From positions 1 through 64,000 of the forward strand of contig JAFRBK010000032.1 in the NCBI GenBank assembly GCA_017404985.1: a stretch of 64,000 nucleotides of DNA. Direction: 5' to 3'. A model generated the notes under the pieces. That model was not told the origin of the DNA, made no database searches, and saw only the letters and a list, made by a program, of their open reading frames with translations. The DNA is from Clostridia bacterium. GTDB lineage: Bacteria > Bacillota > Clostridia > Christensenellales > Aristaeellaceae. Positions 23,263 to 33,011 of this stretch are shown one piece after another. The translations under genes and the position numbers were made by a program. Within the stretch, counting starts at the first letter, position 1, and every line of letters starts with the position of its first letter.

Positions 23263-24711
23263 TTATTTCAGATCCGTCCGGATGATATACACCGTTACCG
23301 TTTTCATGCCTTCGGGGCGCAGGTCGTATCCGCCGTTCTTCGCCTGGTCCCGGGTGGCTTCATAGATCCTCATTGCCCGGCTCATCTGGTTGTCCATAAA
23401 GGCGAGCCCGGTCACAGCCCCGAGCTTTTCCGTACCCAGGATGCTGGATTGCAGGGCTCCGGTTCCCTGGCTCTGGAGCGCCGCGGCGCCCTCCGCCAGC
23501 TGCTTCGCGCCGCCGGAAGCCTGGTCCACGCCGCCCGTATAGGCCTTGACGCCATCCACAAAGGTTTTCACCTGGCCCAGCTGCTCCTTCAGCGCCTGCA
23601 GGCTTTCAACGGCTGTTTTTACCTCCGGCTTCAGCAGGGCAAAGGGCTGCAGCAGAGCAATCAGGCCGGTCAATTCCTTCTCATAGTTTTCCGCAGTCAG
23701 CACGGGCACCGCCAAACCGGTGGCGCTCAGGTCAGAAGCGGCCAGCTGCTTGTTGGCGGCATCCAGGATGCCGGCGAAGACAGCGTCCGCACCGTCGTTG
23801 AGGGCCGCGCTGTTTTCCGACAGGGTTTCCAGCCCGGCATTCAGCTGCCCGGCGCCCTCCGCCAGCTGTTTCGCGCTGTCATCCAGGGTTTTCAGCCCAG
23901 CGTTCAGTTCATTGATCTTTCCGGTCACCATTCCGGCTTTTCCCTGGGCCTCCGGCAATGCCTGGCCGTCCCGCAGTGCCGTCAGCACTTCCTTCACTTC
24001 CCGGATGTCCTTCGTCAGCTCCCCGCTAAGGCGGCTGTCGATTTCACCGCAAACCGCATCAATCGGGTCGGCGGAGGCAAAGGCCATCAGCCAGCCCAGC
24101 TCCGCATGGTCCGCATCAAAGCTCAGGCGGATGGTATCCGGCAGCTTCAGGCTCTCATCCGCACCGGGAACGGCCCAGCCGACCACCGCACTGTGGCCGG
24201 ACAGGCTCATGACCAGGGCGTTTTCCGCCTGCAAATTGGCGATGCCCGTTTCGGGCAGCAGCATCACGACGGCTGCCAGATACGGAACTGATTCCACATG
24301 GGTAAAGGTGACGGCCAGCTCCGCATGGCCGCTCCTTCCCGCCAGTTCCTCCGCCGTCACTGTTTCCCCGTCCAGGGCCAGCGAGACCGTGGGAACCACG
24401 GGCAGCGCCTTATCCGACGTTCCCTGGTAAACAATATCCTTCCCGTTCGCCGCCCAGATCAGCGCTTCCCCTTCCAGCGTGAAAGCCTCGTCGCCCCCGG
24501 CGTTGAGGATTCCCGTCAGCATGGTCCTGTCCCTGATTTCCTCCGCTTTATCGGCATTTTCCAGCCGGATGCTGTCGGTCAGGCTCTGCACCGTTCCATC
24601 CGCGCCCGCCACCACGAAAACCCGCTCATGCTTCGTATTCTCCGCCAGCGCGGACACGCATCCCATCGCCAGGATCAGCGCCATCAAAACAGCCGTCAGT
24701 TTCTTACACAT
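23263..24711 (-). CDS. Secreted heptad-repeat protein partnered with an MMPL transporter
   Basis: 482 residues. A signal peptide (MCKKLTAVLMALILAMGCVSALAE) is followed by a beta-rich N-terminal half. The middle carries heptad-like repeats of the 'xxxLxxGxxQL' type (LDDSAKQLAEGAGQLNAGLETL, GAKQLAEGAAALQSQG). This resembles the extracellular helical part of YhgE/Pip-type and MMPL-associated proteins. It lies 32 bp after the MMPL gene in the same direction and probably works with it as an envelope accessory. There is no C-terminal anchor. Confidence 0.7.
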   Translation of the reverse strand: MCKKLTAVLMALILAMGCVSALAENTKHERVFVVAGADGTVQSLTDSIRLENADKAEEIRDRTMLTGILNAGGDEAFTLEGEALIWAANGKDIVYQGTSDKALPVVPTVSLALDGETVTAEELAGRSGHAELAVTFTHVESVPYLAAVVMLLPETGIANLQAENALVMSLSGHSAVVGWAVPGADESLKLPDTIRLSFDADHAELGWLMAFASADPIDAVCGEIDSRLSGELTKDIREVKEVLTALRDGQALPEAQGKAGMVTGKINELNAGLKTLDDSAKQLAEGAGQLNAGLETLSENSAALNDGADAVFAGILDAANKQLAASDLSATGLAVPVLTAENYEKELTGLIALLQPFALLKPEVKTAVESLQALKEQLGQVKTFVDGVKAYTGGVDQASGGAKQLAEGAAALQSQGTGALQSSILGTEKLGAVTGLAFMDNQMSRAMRIYEATRDQAKNGGYDLRPEGMKTVTVYIIRTDLK

Positions 24712-24743
24712 ATCTTTTTTCTTCCTTTCTCCTTTTTCTCCGC

Positions 24744-26810
24744 TCAGCGGGCGGCCTTCATGTCAAGGGTTGTATGGACGATCAGCTTATCCAGCAGAAG
24801 CAGCACCGCAGGCAGAAGCAGCAGCACCACCGCGACGGACATCAGCGCGCCCCGGGCGATCAGCCTGCACATGGACGAGATAATAGCCACATTGGAATAC
24901 AGGCCCACGCCGTAGGTCGCCGCGAAGAAGCCGATACCGCTGACCAGAATGCTCTGGGCCGCAGACGACACGGCTTTTTCCACCGCTTCCTTCCGGGCCA
25001 GCCCGGCCAACCGGTTCTGCTTATACCGGGTCGTCATCAGAATGGCGTAATCCACAGTGGCGCCCAGCTGGATCGTGGAGATCAGAATCGGTCCGACGAA
25101 GGGCAGCTCCGTGCCGGTGAAATACGGAACGCACAGGTTCGCAGCGATGGCCAACTCGATAACCGCCACCAGCAGCACCGGCAGCGAGAGAGACTTCTGC
25201 ACCAGCAGGATGATTACGAAAATCGCCATCATGGAAATCAGGCTGACCACCGTGAAATCATGGTCTGTGCAGCTGATCAGATCCTTCGTGCAGGGCGCTT
25301 CGCCGATCAGCATACCGCCCTCGTCATACTTTTTCAGGATTCCGTTCAGCGCGTCGATCTGGGCGTTGACTTCGTCCGAGGAGGTTACATAAGCGGAATT
25401 GACCAGCATCAGCTGGTATCTATCCCCTTTGATCAGGGAAAGCACGTCCTTCGGGAGGATCGACTCCGGAATTTCCGAACCCAGCAGGCTGTCAACGCCG
25501 ATCACATCCTTGACGCCGTCCACCCGGCGCATTTCCTCCGTCATTTTCCGCACTTCCGCCTGCGGAATATCCGCATCCACCAGGATCAGATGGGCTGAAG
25601 CCATATCAAAGGTTTCGTTCAGCTTGTTATTGGCGATGACCGAGGGCAGGGTTTCCGGCATCACCTTGCTCATATCATAATAGACCTTCACATGGCTGTA
25701 TCCGTAAAACGCCGGCACCGCCAGCACCACCAGGGCCACCGCCAGCGCCTTGTAATGCTTCGCGGCGAAGCGCCCGATTCCCCGGACGTTTGGGAGCAGC
25801 GGCTTATGGCTGGTCTTTTCAATGGCCCTGTCCAGCAGCCGGATGACGCAGGGCAGCAGCACCACCGTGCCCAGCAGTCCCATCACGACGCCTTTGCTCA
25901 TCACGATGCCCAGGTCCCGGCCCAGCGTGAAGCTCATGAAGCAGATGGACACAAAGCCCGCGATCGTTGTCAGGCTGGAGCCGAGAATCGAAGTGAAGGT
26001 CAGGCGGATGGCCTCCGCCATGGCTTCATCCCTGTCCTCCGCCAGCTCCTTCTGCTCCTTGTAGCTGTGCCAGAGGAAAATGGAATAATCCAGCGTAACA
26101 CCCAGCTGCAGCACGGCAGCCACGGCCTTCGTGATATAGCTGATCTCCCCGAAGACAATATTGCTGCCCATGTTCCACAGAATGGAAATCCCGATGCAAC
26201 TGAGGAAGATCAGGGGCAGCAGGAAGGAATCCATCGTCAGCGTCAGCACCAGCGCACAGAGGGCCACGGCAATGGCAATATAGATCCCTTCCTGCTCCTC
26301 CACCAGCTTCTTCGTATCCGTGACCACCGCGCTCAGGCCGGACACAAAGCACTTCTCTCCGGCCGTTTTCCGAATCTTTTCAATGGCTTCCATCGTCTCC
26401 TCGGAGGAAGACCCTTCATCAAAGAAGACGGCGGTTAGCATGCAGTCCCCACGGTTGAATTTATCCCGAAGTTCCCGGGGAATGATTTCCAGGGGAATCA
26501 GGCCTTTTGTCAGGGACGCGTAGCCGATCACGGAATCCACATGCGGGATTTCCTTCACAGCATTCTCCATCTCCGCCTGCTCCCGGATATTCATTCCCTC
26601 CGTTACCAGCAGGGAGAAAGCCCCCTTGCCGAAATCCTCCAGCAGAATCTCCTGGCCCCTGACGGTATCCAGGTCCTGGGGCAGATAATACAGGAGGTCG
26701 TACTTTGTTTTCGTCGCGGCCATCCCCAGCACGGACGGAATCATCAGTGCAAGGCACAGAATGACTACCAGCAACCGATGCCGGACCAGCCACATTGTCA
26801 TTGGTTTCAC
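24744..26810 (-). CDS. MMPL/RND-family membrane transporter
   Basis: 688 residues with two homologous halves. Each half has one N-terminal helix, an extracellular domain (FVSGLSAVVTDTKKLVEEQ; SLLGSEIPESILPKD) and a block of five or so helices (e.g. VLTLTMDSFLLPLIFLSCIG, LGVTLDYSIFLWHSYKEQ with repeat LGATVDYAILMTTRYKQ). The two 'G.(T)DY' motifs are the proton-relay Asp-Tyr sites of MMPL proteins. GTG 26810 is used as start: GGAGGG is 8 bases upstream. It is divergent from a TetR gene, so expression is probably repressed by that protein. It likely exports lipids or other hydrophobic molecules. Confidence 0.85.
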   Translation of the reverse strand: MKPMTMWLVRHRLLVVILCLALMIPSVLGMAATKTKYDLLYYLPQDLDTVRGQEILLEDFGKGAFSLLVTEGMNIREQAEMENAVKEIPHVDSVIGYASLTKGLIPLEIIPRELRDKFNRGDCMLTAVFFDEGSSSEETMEAIEKIRKTAGEKCFVSGLSAVVTDTKKLVEEQEGIYIAIAVALCALVLTLTMDSFLLPLIFLSCIGISILWNMGSNIVFGEISYITKAVAAVLQLGVTLDYSIFLWHSYKEQKELAEDRDEAMAEAIRLTFTSILGSSLTTIAGFVSICFMSFTLGRDLGIVMSKGVVMGLLGTVVLLPCVIRLLDRAIEKTSHKPLLPNVRGIGRFAAKHYKALAVALVVLAVPAFYGYSHVKVYYDMSKVMPETLPSVIANNKLNETFDMASAHLILVDADIPQAEVRKMTEEMRRVDGVKDVIGVDSLLGSEIPESILPKDVLSLIKGDRYQLMLVNSAYVTSSDEVNAQIDALNGILKKYDEGGMLIGEAPCTKDLISCTDHDFTVVSLISMMAIFVIILLVQKSLSLPVLLVAVIELAIAANLCVPYFTGTELPFVGPILISTIQLGATVDYAILMTTRYKQNRLAGLARKEAVEKAVSSAAQSILVSGIGFFAATYGVGLYSNVAIISSMCRLIARGALMSVAVVLLLLPAVLLLLDKLIVHTTLDMKAAR

Positions 26811-26834
26811 AGGATCACCCTCCGGTTCTAAATT

Positions 26835-26870
26835 TGATACACCCGTTGACTTTCTCAACACCGTGTATTA
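26835..26870. promoter_or_regulatory. Imperfect palindrome, candidate TetR operator
   Basis: TTGATACAC ... TTGA ctttc TCAA ... GTGTATTA forms a dyad of about 36 bp. It overlaps the promoter of the TetR gene and lies 25-60 bp ahead of the divergent MMPL start. Confidence 0.55.
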
Positions 26871-26874
26871 TAAT
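26846..26874 (+). promoter_or_regulatory. Promoter of the TetR gene
   Basis: TTGACT (26846-26851), 17-bp spacer, perfect TATAAT (26869-26874). Confidence 0.7.
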
Positions 26875-27024
26875 CGCACTTGTGACCAGAAACAATAATC
26901 AGATTGAATAACAATCGTTTGTTAATGGACACTGATCCCAAGCGTTCCGGGATATTGAACACAAAATGGAGCATCTGTTCAGAAGATTTATGCAGAAAGC
27001 CGTTCAGAAAGAAGGAATGATGCC

Positions 27025-27600
27025 GTGGATGAACCCGTAAAAAAGGAAGACCGCCGTGTACGGCGGACAAAAAAGATGCTGGCCCAGGCCCTGGTGGCCC
27101 TTCTGCAGCAGAAGCAGGCCAAGGAGATTACCGTCCGGGAGCTGACGGACCTGGCGGATATGAACCGGGGGACGTTCTACCTGTATTATAAGGATATTTT
27201 CGACATGGTGGAGAAGATCGAGGATGAGCTGTTTGAGCGGCTGAACGACATCGTCGCCCTCCACGAGCATGAGGACGTGGCCGCCCAGGCCCGGCCCATC
27301 CTGCTGCAGCTGTTCCGGTTCATAGAGGAAAACCAGGAGCTCTGCAAGGTGCTGCTGAGCCCGAACGGCGACATGAACTTCCTGCACAGGCTGAACGAAG
27401 TGCTGCGGGAAAAATGCTTCCGTTTCATCCAGTCCACCGGCCCGACAGCGGACGAAGACGAGTTTGACTACCGCTACAGTTTTGTGGTCTTCGGCATCGC
27501 CGGCATCATACGCACCTGGGTCAGCCGGAACTGTCCGGAATCTCCGGAACGGATGGCAGAAATGGCCGCCCAGATGATTCTCAGCGGCGGCTTTGCCTGA
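27025..27600 (+). CDS. TetR/AcrR-family transcriptional regulator
   Basis: 191 residues. The N-terminal HTH (residues about 15-60: RRTKKMLAQALVALLQQKQ, ITVRELTDLADMNRGTFYLYYKD) is classic TetR. The C-terminal ligand domain is of the TetR_C_7/DUF type, with LLQLFRFIEENQELCKVLL and FGIAGIIRTWVSRNCPESP. GTG 27025 is used, with GAAGGAA 8 bases upstream. It is divergent from the MMPL operon and shares a dyad-containing intergenic region, so it likely represses itself and the MMPL operon. Confidence 0.88.
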   Translation: MDEPVKKEDRRVRRTKKMLAQALVALLQQKQAKEITVRELTDLADMNRGTFYLYYKDIFDMVEKIEDELFERLNDIVALHEHEDVAAQARPILLQLFRFIEENQELCKVLLSPNGDMNFLHRLNEVLREKCFRFIQSTGPTADEDEFDYRYSFVVFGIAGIIRTWVSRNCPESPERMAEMAAQMILSGGFA

Positions 27601-27700
27601 GCGGCATCGCAGATTTGACAAACTTCCGGAAGCGGCATAAAATATCAGGGTTGTGCCGGAACCCATCCGGCGACGCCATAACCTTCTGAATTCGGAAAGG

Positions 27701-28375
27701 ATGATGAACTTGAAAAACAAACTGGCGCTGTTTGCCTTCAGCCTGGTGCTGTTCCTGCTGCTGATCATCGCGGTGCGAACCATCGACGTGGCTGCCATCG
27801 GCCCCGAAAACACCAGCATCGGCCTGAGCCATGTGAACCAGAGCGTACGCGATTCCCTGGGCGAAAGCGATACCTGGTACAAAATCAGCAAATACCTGGG
27901 CTACGCCTCCCTGGCGCTGGCCGCCTGCTTCGCACTGCTGGGGCTTGTGCAGCTGATTCGGGGGAAGTCGCTGAAAGCGGTGGATTCTTCCCTTTTCGTG
28001 CTCTGCGGGCTGTATGCCGCCGTGGCCGTTTTATACGTTTTCTTCAACAAGGTGGTTGTCAACTACCGCCCCGTTCTGGAACCGGGGCAGACTTTCCCTG
28101 AGCCTTCCTTCCCTTCCACCCATACGCTGATGGCCTGCACCATTTTCGGCAGCGCCGTGATGGTCCTTCCCCGCTTTGTGAAGCAGGGCGGCCTGCTCCG
28201 GGCGTTGCAGTGCCTTTGCATTTTAGCCCTCGTGGGAACGGTCGTTGCCCGCCTGCTTTCCGGCGTGCACTGGATCACCGATATTCTCGGCGGCCTGCTG
28301 CTGAGCATGGCGCTCCTTTCCCTGACTGCAGCCATGCTTGCCAAATATCCCTCCCGGGACACTATTCCGGAATAA
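27701..28375 (+). CDS. PAP2-family membrane phosphatase
   Basis: About 224 residues with 5-6 transmembrane segments. The PAP2 catalytic motifs are in order: KVVVNYRP (Kx6RP), FPSTHT (PSxH) and ARLLSGVHWITDILGG (SRx5Hx3D-like, with Ala for the usual Ser). It should dephosphorylate lipid phosphates such as undecaprenyl diphosphate or phosphatidate. The exact start is uncertain: GGAAAGG abuts ATG 27701, and TTG 27710 is better spaced. It may be co-transcribed with tetR, 100 bp upstream. Confidence 0.85.
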   Translation: MMNLKNKLALFAFSLVLFLLLIIAVRTIDVAAIGPENTSIGLSHVNQSVRDSLGESDTWYKISKYLGYASLALAACFALLGLVQLIRGKSLKAVDSSLFVLCGLYAAVAVLYVFFNKVVVNYRPVLEPGQTFPEPSFPSTHTLMACTIFGSAVMVLPRFVKQGGLLRALQCLCILALVGTVVARLLSGVHWITDILGGLLLSMALLSLTAAMLAKYPSRDTIPE

Positions 28376-28444
28376 CCAGCCCGTTCTCCCGCGCCGCCAA
28401 TGCGGCGCTTTTTTTCTTTGCCCGGTTTCCGCCATCTTCAGACA

Positions 28445-28473
28445 TTGTTTTCGGGCAAGGGCTGTGGTATAAT
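28445..28473 (+). promoter_or_regulatory. Promoter of the 5'-nucleotidase gene
   Basis: TTGTTT (28445-28450), 17-bp spacer, TATAAT (28468-28473). Confidence 0.6.
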
Positions 28474-28516
28474 AGAGACTGCATATGCCAATATCTGGTT
28501 AAAGGAGGATTCCCGA

Positions 28517-30184
28517 ATGAAAAAATGGTTATCCTGTTTGCTTGTCCTTTTCCTGCTGGCGGGCAGCTTCGCCTTGGCAGAAAGCCCTGCCGCGCCGCAG
28601 AAGAACCTGATCATTCTCTACACCAGCGATGTGCACTGCGCCATCACCAAGGGATGGGGCTATGCCGGCGTAAAGGCGATGAAAACGGCGCTGGAGCAGG
28701 AATATGACGTTTTACTGGTGGACGACGGGGACCACTATCAGGGGGAAGCTGCCGGAACGCTGACATCCGGGGAAGCGATCCTGACCGTCATGAATTCCAT
28801 GGGCTACGACGTGGCCATTCCCGGCAACCATGACTTCGACTACGGCGTGGACCACCTGCTGGAACTGGTCTCCAAGGCCAATTTCCCCTATATCTGCTGC
28901 AATTTTTTTCGGGACGGGATCCAGGTCTTCCCGTCCTATCTGGTCAAGGAAATCGGCGGCAGAAAGATCGGCTTTGTCGGTGTAACCACCCCGGAAACGC
29001 TCCGGGCCGCCAACCCGAAGTACTTCTGGAACGACAAAGGCGAGTTCAACTGCGACTTCCTGGGAGACGAAACCGGTGAGAAGCTTTACGCCGCTGTGCA
29101 GAAAGCCGTGGATGACGTGACCGCGGAAGGGGTTGACTACGTCATTCTTCTCGCCCACCTGGGAAACGAGGACGAGTGCAAGCCCTTTACGTACGCGGAT
29201 GTGATTTCCCACACCACAGGAATCACCGCGGTGCTGGACGGCCACAGCCACGATATCGAGCAGGTAACGATGAAGAACAAGGACGGAAAGGACGTCGTGC
29301 GCACCGCCTGCGGTACCAAGCTGGCTTTTGTCGGTGCCCTGACCATCACCACCGACGGCAAGGTATCCTCCGAACTGTATCCCTGGGGAGCCAGCCTCCC
29401 CGCTCCGGAACTGCTGGGGCTGAAGAATGTCACAGAAAACACGGTTGAAGCCGTCAATCAGGAAATCAGCAAAGTTACTTCCAAAGTTATCGGAAAAACC
29501 TCGGTTGACCTGACCATCATGGATCCCAAAGCCAAGGATGAAAACGGCGCCCCGATCCGGATCGTGCGCCGTTCGGAAACCAACATGGCGGACCTCGTGG
29601 CGGACGCATATCTGAGCCAGTCCGGCGGAGCGGATATTGTCATCATCAACGGCGGCGGCGTCCGCTCCTCCATCAAAGCAGGCGATATTACCATGGGCGA
29701 TCTGCTGGCTGTACAGCCCTTCAGCAATTCCCTCTCCGTGATCCAGATCACCGGCCAGCAGATCCTGGATATGTTGGAGTGGGGCGTTCACAGCATGCCG
29801 AACGAGTTCCCCGGCTTCCCGCAGGTGTCCGGCATGACCTATGAAGTGGATCCGAGCATCCCGTCCCCCTGTGTACAGGACAATAACGGCATGTTCGACC
29901 ATGTCGATGACAAAGCGGAACGCCGCGTCCGCAACGTGCTGATCGGCGGCGCCCCGCTGGACTCCGAAAAGACCTATAAACTCTGCGGAGTAGATTACAT
30001 GCTGCTCAGCTTCGGGGACGGCTACGCCATGCTGAAAGACTGCCCCATCCTGATCAAGGATGTCGTCGTGGACAACCAGGCGGTGATCAACTATCTGACC
30101 AGCCTGCCGGACGGCGCCCTGACTGAGAAATACGGCAATCCCTACGGCGACGGCCGCATCGTTTCCGTGGCTCCCGCCCAATAA
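28517..30184 (+). CDS. Secreted 5'-nucleotidase / 2',3'-cyclic phosphodiesterase family metallophosphatase
   Basis: 555 residues. A signal peptide (MKKWLSCLLVLFLLAGSFALAES) precedes a metallophosphatase domain with YTSDVHC, VDDGDHYQG, IPGNHDFDYG, LLAHLGNE and LDGHSHD, which supply the two-metal site. The C-terminal 5_nucleotid_C domain includes INGGGVRSSIKAGDITMGDL and QPFSNSL. It likely releases nucleosides and phosphate from nucleotides outside the cell. AAAGGAGG lies ahead of ATG 28517. It is single-gene, bounded by a promoter and a terminator. Confidence 0.92.
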   Translation: MKKWLSCLLVLFLLAGSFALAESPAAPQKNLIILYTSDVHCAITKGWGYAGVKAMKTALEQEYDVLLVDDGDHYQGEAAGTLTSGEAILTVMNSMGYDVAIPGNHDFDYGVDHLLELVSKANFPYICCNFFRDGIQVFPSYLVKEIGGRKIGFVGVTTPETLRAANPKYFWNDKGEFNCDFLGDETGEKLYAAVQKAVDDVTAEGVDYVILLAHLGNEDECKPFTYADVISHTTGITAVLDGHSHDIEQVTMKNKDGKDVVRTACGTKLAFVGALTITTDGKVSSELYPWGASLPAPELLGLKNVTENTVEAVNQEISKVTSKVIGKTSVDLTIMDPKAKDENGAPIRIVRRSETNMADLVADAYLSQSGGADIVIINGGGVRSSIKAGDITMGDLLAVQPFSNSLSVIQITGQQILDMLEWGVHSMPNEFPGFPQVSGMTYEVDPSIPSPCVQDNNGMFDHVDDKAERRVRNVLIGGAPLDSEKTYKLCGVDYMLLSFGDGYAMLKDCPILIKDVVVDNQAVINYLTSLPDGALTEKYGNPYGDGRIVSVAPAQ

Positions 30185-30215
30185 ATCGTCAAACACTTCC
30201 GCAAGCATCCATGAA

Positions 30216-30244
30216 AACGGCTGCCGGCATTTCCGGCAGCCGTT
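30216..30244. terminator. Terminator between converging genes
   Basis: 12-bp perfect stem AACGGCTGCCGG / CCGGCAGCCGTT with a 5-nt loop. Confidence 0.8.
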
Positions 30245-30271
30245 CCTTGTTTCCAGAAACTGCAGGCGGCG

Positions 30272-32743
30272 CTATTCCACCGTAATGGTGATCACGGCTG
30301 CCAGCGGTTCCGGCGCGCCGACCGCTGTACAGGTCACCTGAATCTGGGTTCCGGGAGCAACCCCCTTATGCACCTTCAGCATACCCTGCGGGGTAATGTA
30401 GGCCGTTTCCTTCGAGACATTCACAGACCATTCCACGGTTCTGTTGCTGGCGGTTTTCGGCAGGATGGTTGCATAGACCTGGAGCATGCCGCCAGCTTTC
30501 ACGGTTCCCCGAACGCTGAGATCCAGGGAGGTGACCGGCATCTGCACATCGACCCAGAACCGCGTGCTCTTTCCGCCGGGTTCCGTCACCGTAACCGTTC
30601 CCTTTCCGATCGTCAGCGGCCGGATTTCCGCGATGCCGTCTTCCAGCGGGGTGATATCCACAAAGTTTTTCTTTCCGCAGCTCCAGTCCAGGCCCACCGG
30701 CGGCACGGTCTCCGGCGTCATCACGATCCGCACCGTTGCGACGGCATCCGCGGTCAGGTAGAGCAGCACTTCCCTGGGTTCGGGATCCATCCGGATCAGC
30801 GCCGGAACGACCGTCAGCGCGGCTTCCGCCCTGGTATGAAAGGTCAGCGATTCCGCAACGACCTTCAGATTCAGCACCCTGCTGATTTCCCTGGCCGTCG
30901 TCAGCTGCCCCTTCTCGTTGATCGCCACCTCCGCCGGGGTTTCCCCGGTTTCGGCATTCACCACGGCCCAGCTCACCGCCGTCTTTCCCGCATCCCCCTT
31001 CACCCGGGGGCTGTCAAACTTTACCGTATAATTGAGCCTGGCACCGGCACTGATCTCCGTCAGCCCTTCCTTGCACTGGACGATGAAGGCCCCGTCGTCC
31101 TGAATCAGCTCAGTCCGGGATTCGTCATACCGGATCCCCCGGGCGATCAGATGCATATCCGCAAGAGTGACCTTCGCCGGTTCCGTCCTGGCATCCCGGG
31201 GCGGAATGGATTTCAGATAGACGGTCAGCACCGTGTTATTCCGAACATAGCAGAGTTCCCCGATGTAGGAAATCCGGGGAGCGTTGCCCCACTCCAGCAG
31301 GGTGATCCTGGCCGGATGCCCACCCATCAAAAAATCTTCCTGGGCAGTAATCACCCCGGGGGTATTGATGGGATGCACGTCGTAATAGGCCTTCGCGTCT
31401 TCCGGGTTTTCCCGGTAATCAGCCAGGTTAGTGATGATGAATTCTTCATACAGCACTTCGCCGGAGTGCTCGTCTTCCCGCTTCGCGCCGATACCGTCCG
31501 CCGTCTTTCCCCAGCGGAAGCCCTGCTCCCGGTCCGAAAGCACCTGAAAGGAAAAGCCTGATTCGGAGGAATAGGGGGTGGTCTCATAATCCCGCATCAC
31601 GCCGTCCGTCACCCCGATCTCCATGCTGATTTCCGGCTCGTCCCCGTCCGGAACCGCCACCAGCGTGAAGGTATAAGGCGGGTTTTCCGCGGAAACATGC
31701 ACAACGCCGGCTTCCCCGTCCAGCTCTACGCCGGTTCCGTCCACCCGCCAGGTATAGGCGCGCTCCTCCGTCATCTCCCGGTCGTTAATCTCATATTTCC
31801 CCCGGTCCCCGGGCTTCAGAATCCGCGGCCCTTCGATGCTGCAGGAGGAGACATTGATCGTCACGGGAATGCTGCAGCAGATATTGGAAAAGCTGAAAAC
31901 CGCCTTCATGGCGAAAGATCCGTAAGCATGCACGGTCCAGTCGCTGGCCGTGCCGTACCATGTGTCCATCCGGCTGACCGTGAAGCTGCCTTCCGGCAGG
32001 TCTTCCGGCTCCACAAGGATATATTCCGCCTTTTCCGCCGGATCCGCGGCGAATTCGGCGCCCGTCCTTTTCAGCGTATGCGCGATCGCTTCAATCCGGT
32101 TCTCGATCACTGCGCTCAGCAGTTTCTGCTCGTCGAAGGTTTCCTCCTTCCGGAGGGAGACGGACGCAGCCTGCTGAAGCACCGTAATCGGCGCGTAGTC
32201 CTGCCAGGACAGCACGCGCAGTGTGAAATACCGCTCAGCCCGGAGATTTTCCCCTTCCAGTTCAATATGGAACACTGCTTCCCCGGGATAGCGGATCGCT
32301 TCGTTGTCGATATAGACCTCCGGCCCATCCTCCCCGGCCCGGAGCTGCACTGCGTCCTTCAGCATGCCGTCGCCCCAGGAGAAATCGATCCGGCAGTCCA
32401 GCCGGGTTTCCCGATCGGGATCGTCTGCTCCGGCTGACGTCCGGTACAGCCAAACCGGCGTGGCATATTCCTGCAGCCCCACCTCGTCGGGAATGGACCC
32501 GGCGGCATAACACCAGGTAAAAAAGCCGTCATCCAGGCCGTAAACCGATACGGAAGCTGTGCCTTCCGCCACAGCCTGTTCACCGGATGGGTTCCCGACC
32601 ACTTCCACAGACGGGTTCTCCCCAGCCGCCATCCCCGGCAAAACCAACAGGAGCAGCAGCAACGCAAGCATCACCCCTGCCCCCCGGAAAACTGCCGCCG
32701 CGGGCGCCCCGCAGGCTTTTGCTGTATCTTTCATTCTGGCCAT
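30272..32743 (-). CDS. Large secreted protein with C-terminal bacterial Ig-like (BIG2) domains
   Basis: 823 residues from ATG 32743 (GGGAAGG 10 bases upstream; other Met codons nearby are possible). A signal peptide with a long Leu run (VMLALLLLLLVLPGMAAG) precedes a beta-rich chain. The last 200 residues contain BIG2-type repeats, e.g. RGTVKAGGMLQVYATILPKTASNRTVEWSV..., and an earlier copy around ITPLEDGIAEIRPLTIGKGTVTVTE. No sorting motif or enzyme site is visible. It is probably a surface or extracellular structural protein. Confidence 0.7.
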   Translation of the reverse strand: MARMKDTAKACGAPAAAVFRGAGVMLALLLLLLVLPGMAAGENPSVEVVGNPSGEQAVAEGTASVSVYGLDDGFFTWCYAAGSIPDEVGLQEYATPVWLYRTSAGADDPDRETRLDCRIDFSWGDGMLKDAVQLRAGEDGPEVYIDNEAIRYPGEAVFHIELEGENLRAERYFTLRVLSWQDYAPITVLQQAASVSLRKEETFDEQKLLSAVIENRIEAIAHTLKRTGAEFAADPAEKAEYILVEPEDLPEGSFTVSRMDTWYGTASDWTVHAYGSFAMKAVFSFSNICCSIPVTINVSSCSIEGPRILKPGDRGKYEINDREMTEERAYTWRVDGTGVELDGEAGVVHVSAENPPYTFTLVAVPDGDEPEISMEIGVTDGVMRDYETTPYSSESGFSFQVLSDREQGFRWGKTADGIGAKREDEHSGEVLYEEFIITNLADYRENPEDAKAYYDVHPINTPGVITAQEDFLMGGHPARITLLEWGNAPRISYIGELCYVRNNTVLTVYLKSIPPRDARTEPAKVTLADMHLIARGIRYDESRTELIQDDGAFIVQCKEGLTEISAGARLNYTVKFDSPRVKGDAGKTAVSWAVVNAETGETPAEVAINEKGQLTTAREISRVLNLKVVAESLTFHTRAEAALTVVPALIRMDPEPREVLLYLTADAVATVRIVMTPETVPPVGLDWSCGKKNFVDITPLEDGIAEIRPLTIGKGTVTVTEPGGKSTRFWVDVQMPVTSLDLSVRGTVKAGGMLQVYATILPKTASNRTVEWSVNVSKETAYITPQGMLKVHKGVAPGTQIQVTCTAVGAPEPLAAVITITVE

Positions 32744-32951
32744 GGTTCCCATACCTTCCCTGATCTGTCTGAACGCCCGAAAAAAGTGCATTTTTTGGCA
32801 ATCAGTTGCGTTTCATCATACCGCACGCTTTTCAGACCTGTCAAGCTCCCGGGCAGGGGCACGCAGCTCTCCGGGCCGCTTCCCGAAGCGCGCCCGCTGC
32901 GAAAGGCCCCTGCCGTTTAAACGGGCAAACCAACCGCTCGGCCGAAAAGCC

Positions 32952-32980
32952 TTGCCAACGCTTCGCCAGTTTGGTATAGT
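32952..32980 (+). promoter_or_regulatory. Promoter of a small membrane-protein gene
   Basis: TTGCCA (32952-32957), 17-bp spacer, TATAGT (32975-32980). Confidence 0.6.
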
Positions 32981-33011
32981 AAACCCAAACCAAGCAAAAG
33001 GAGCTGAGACT

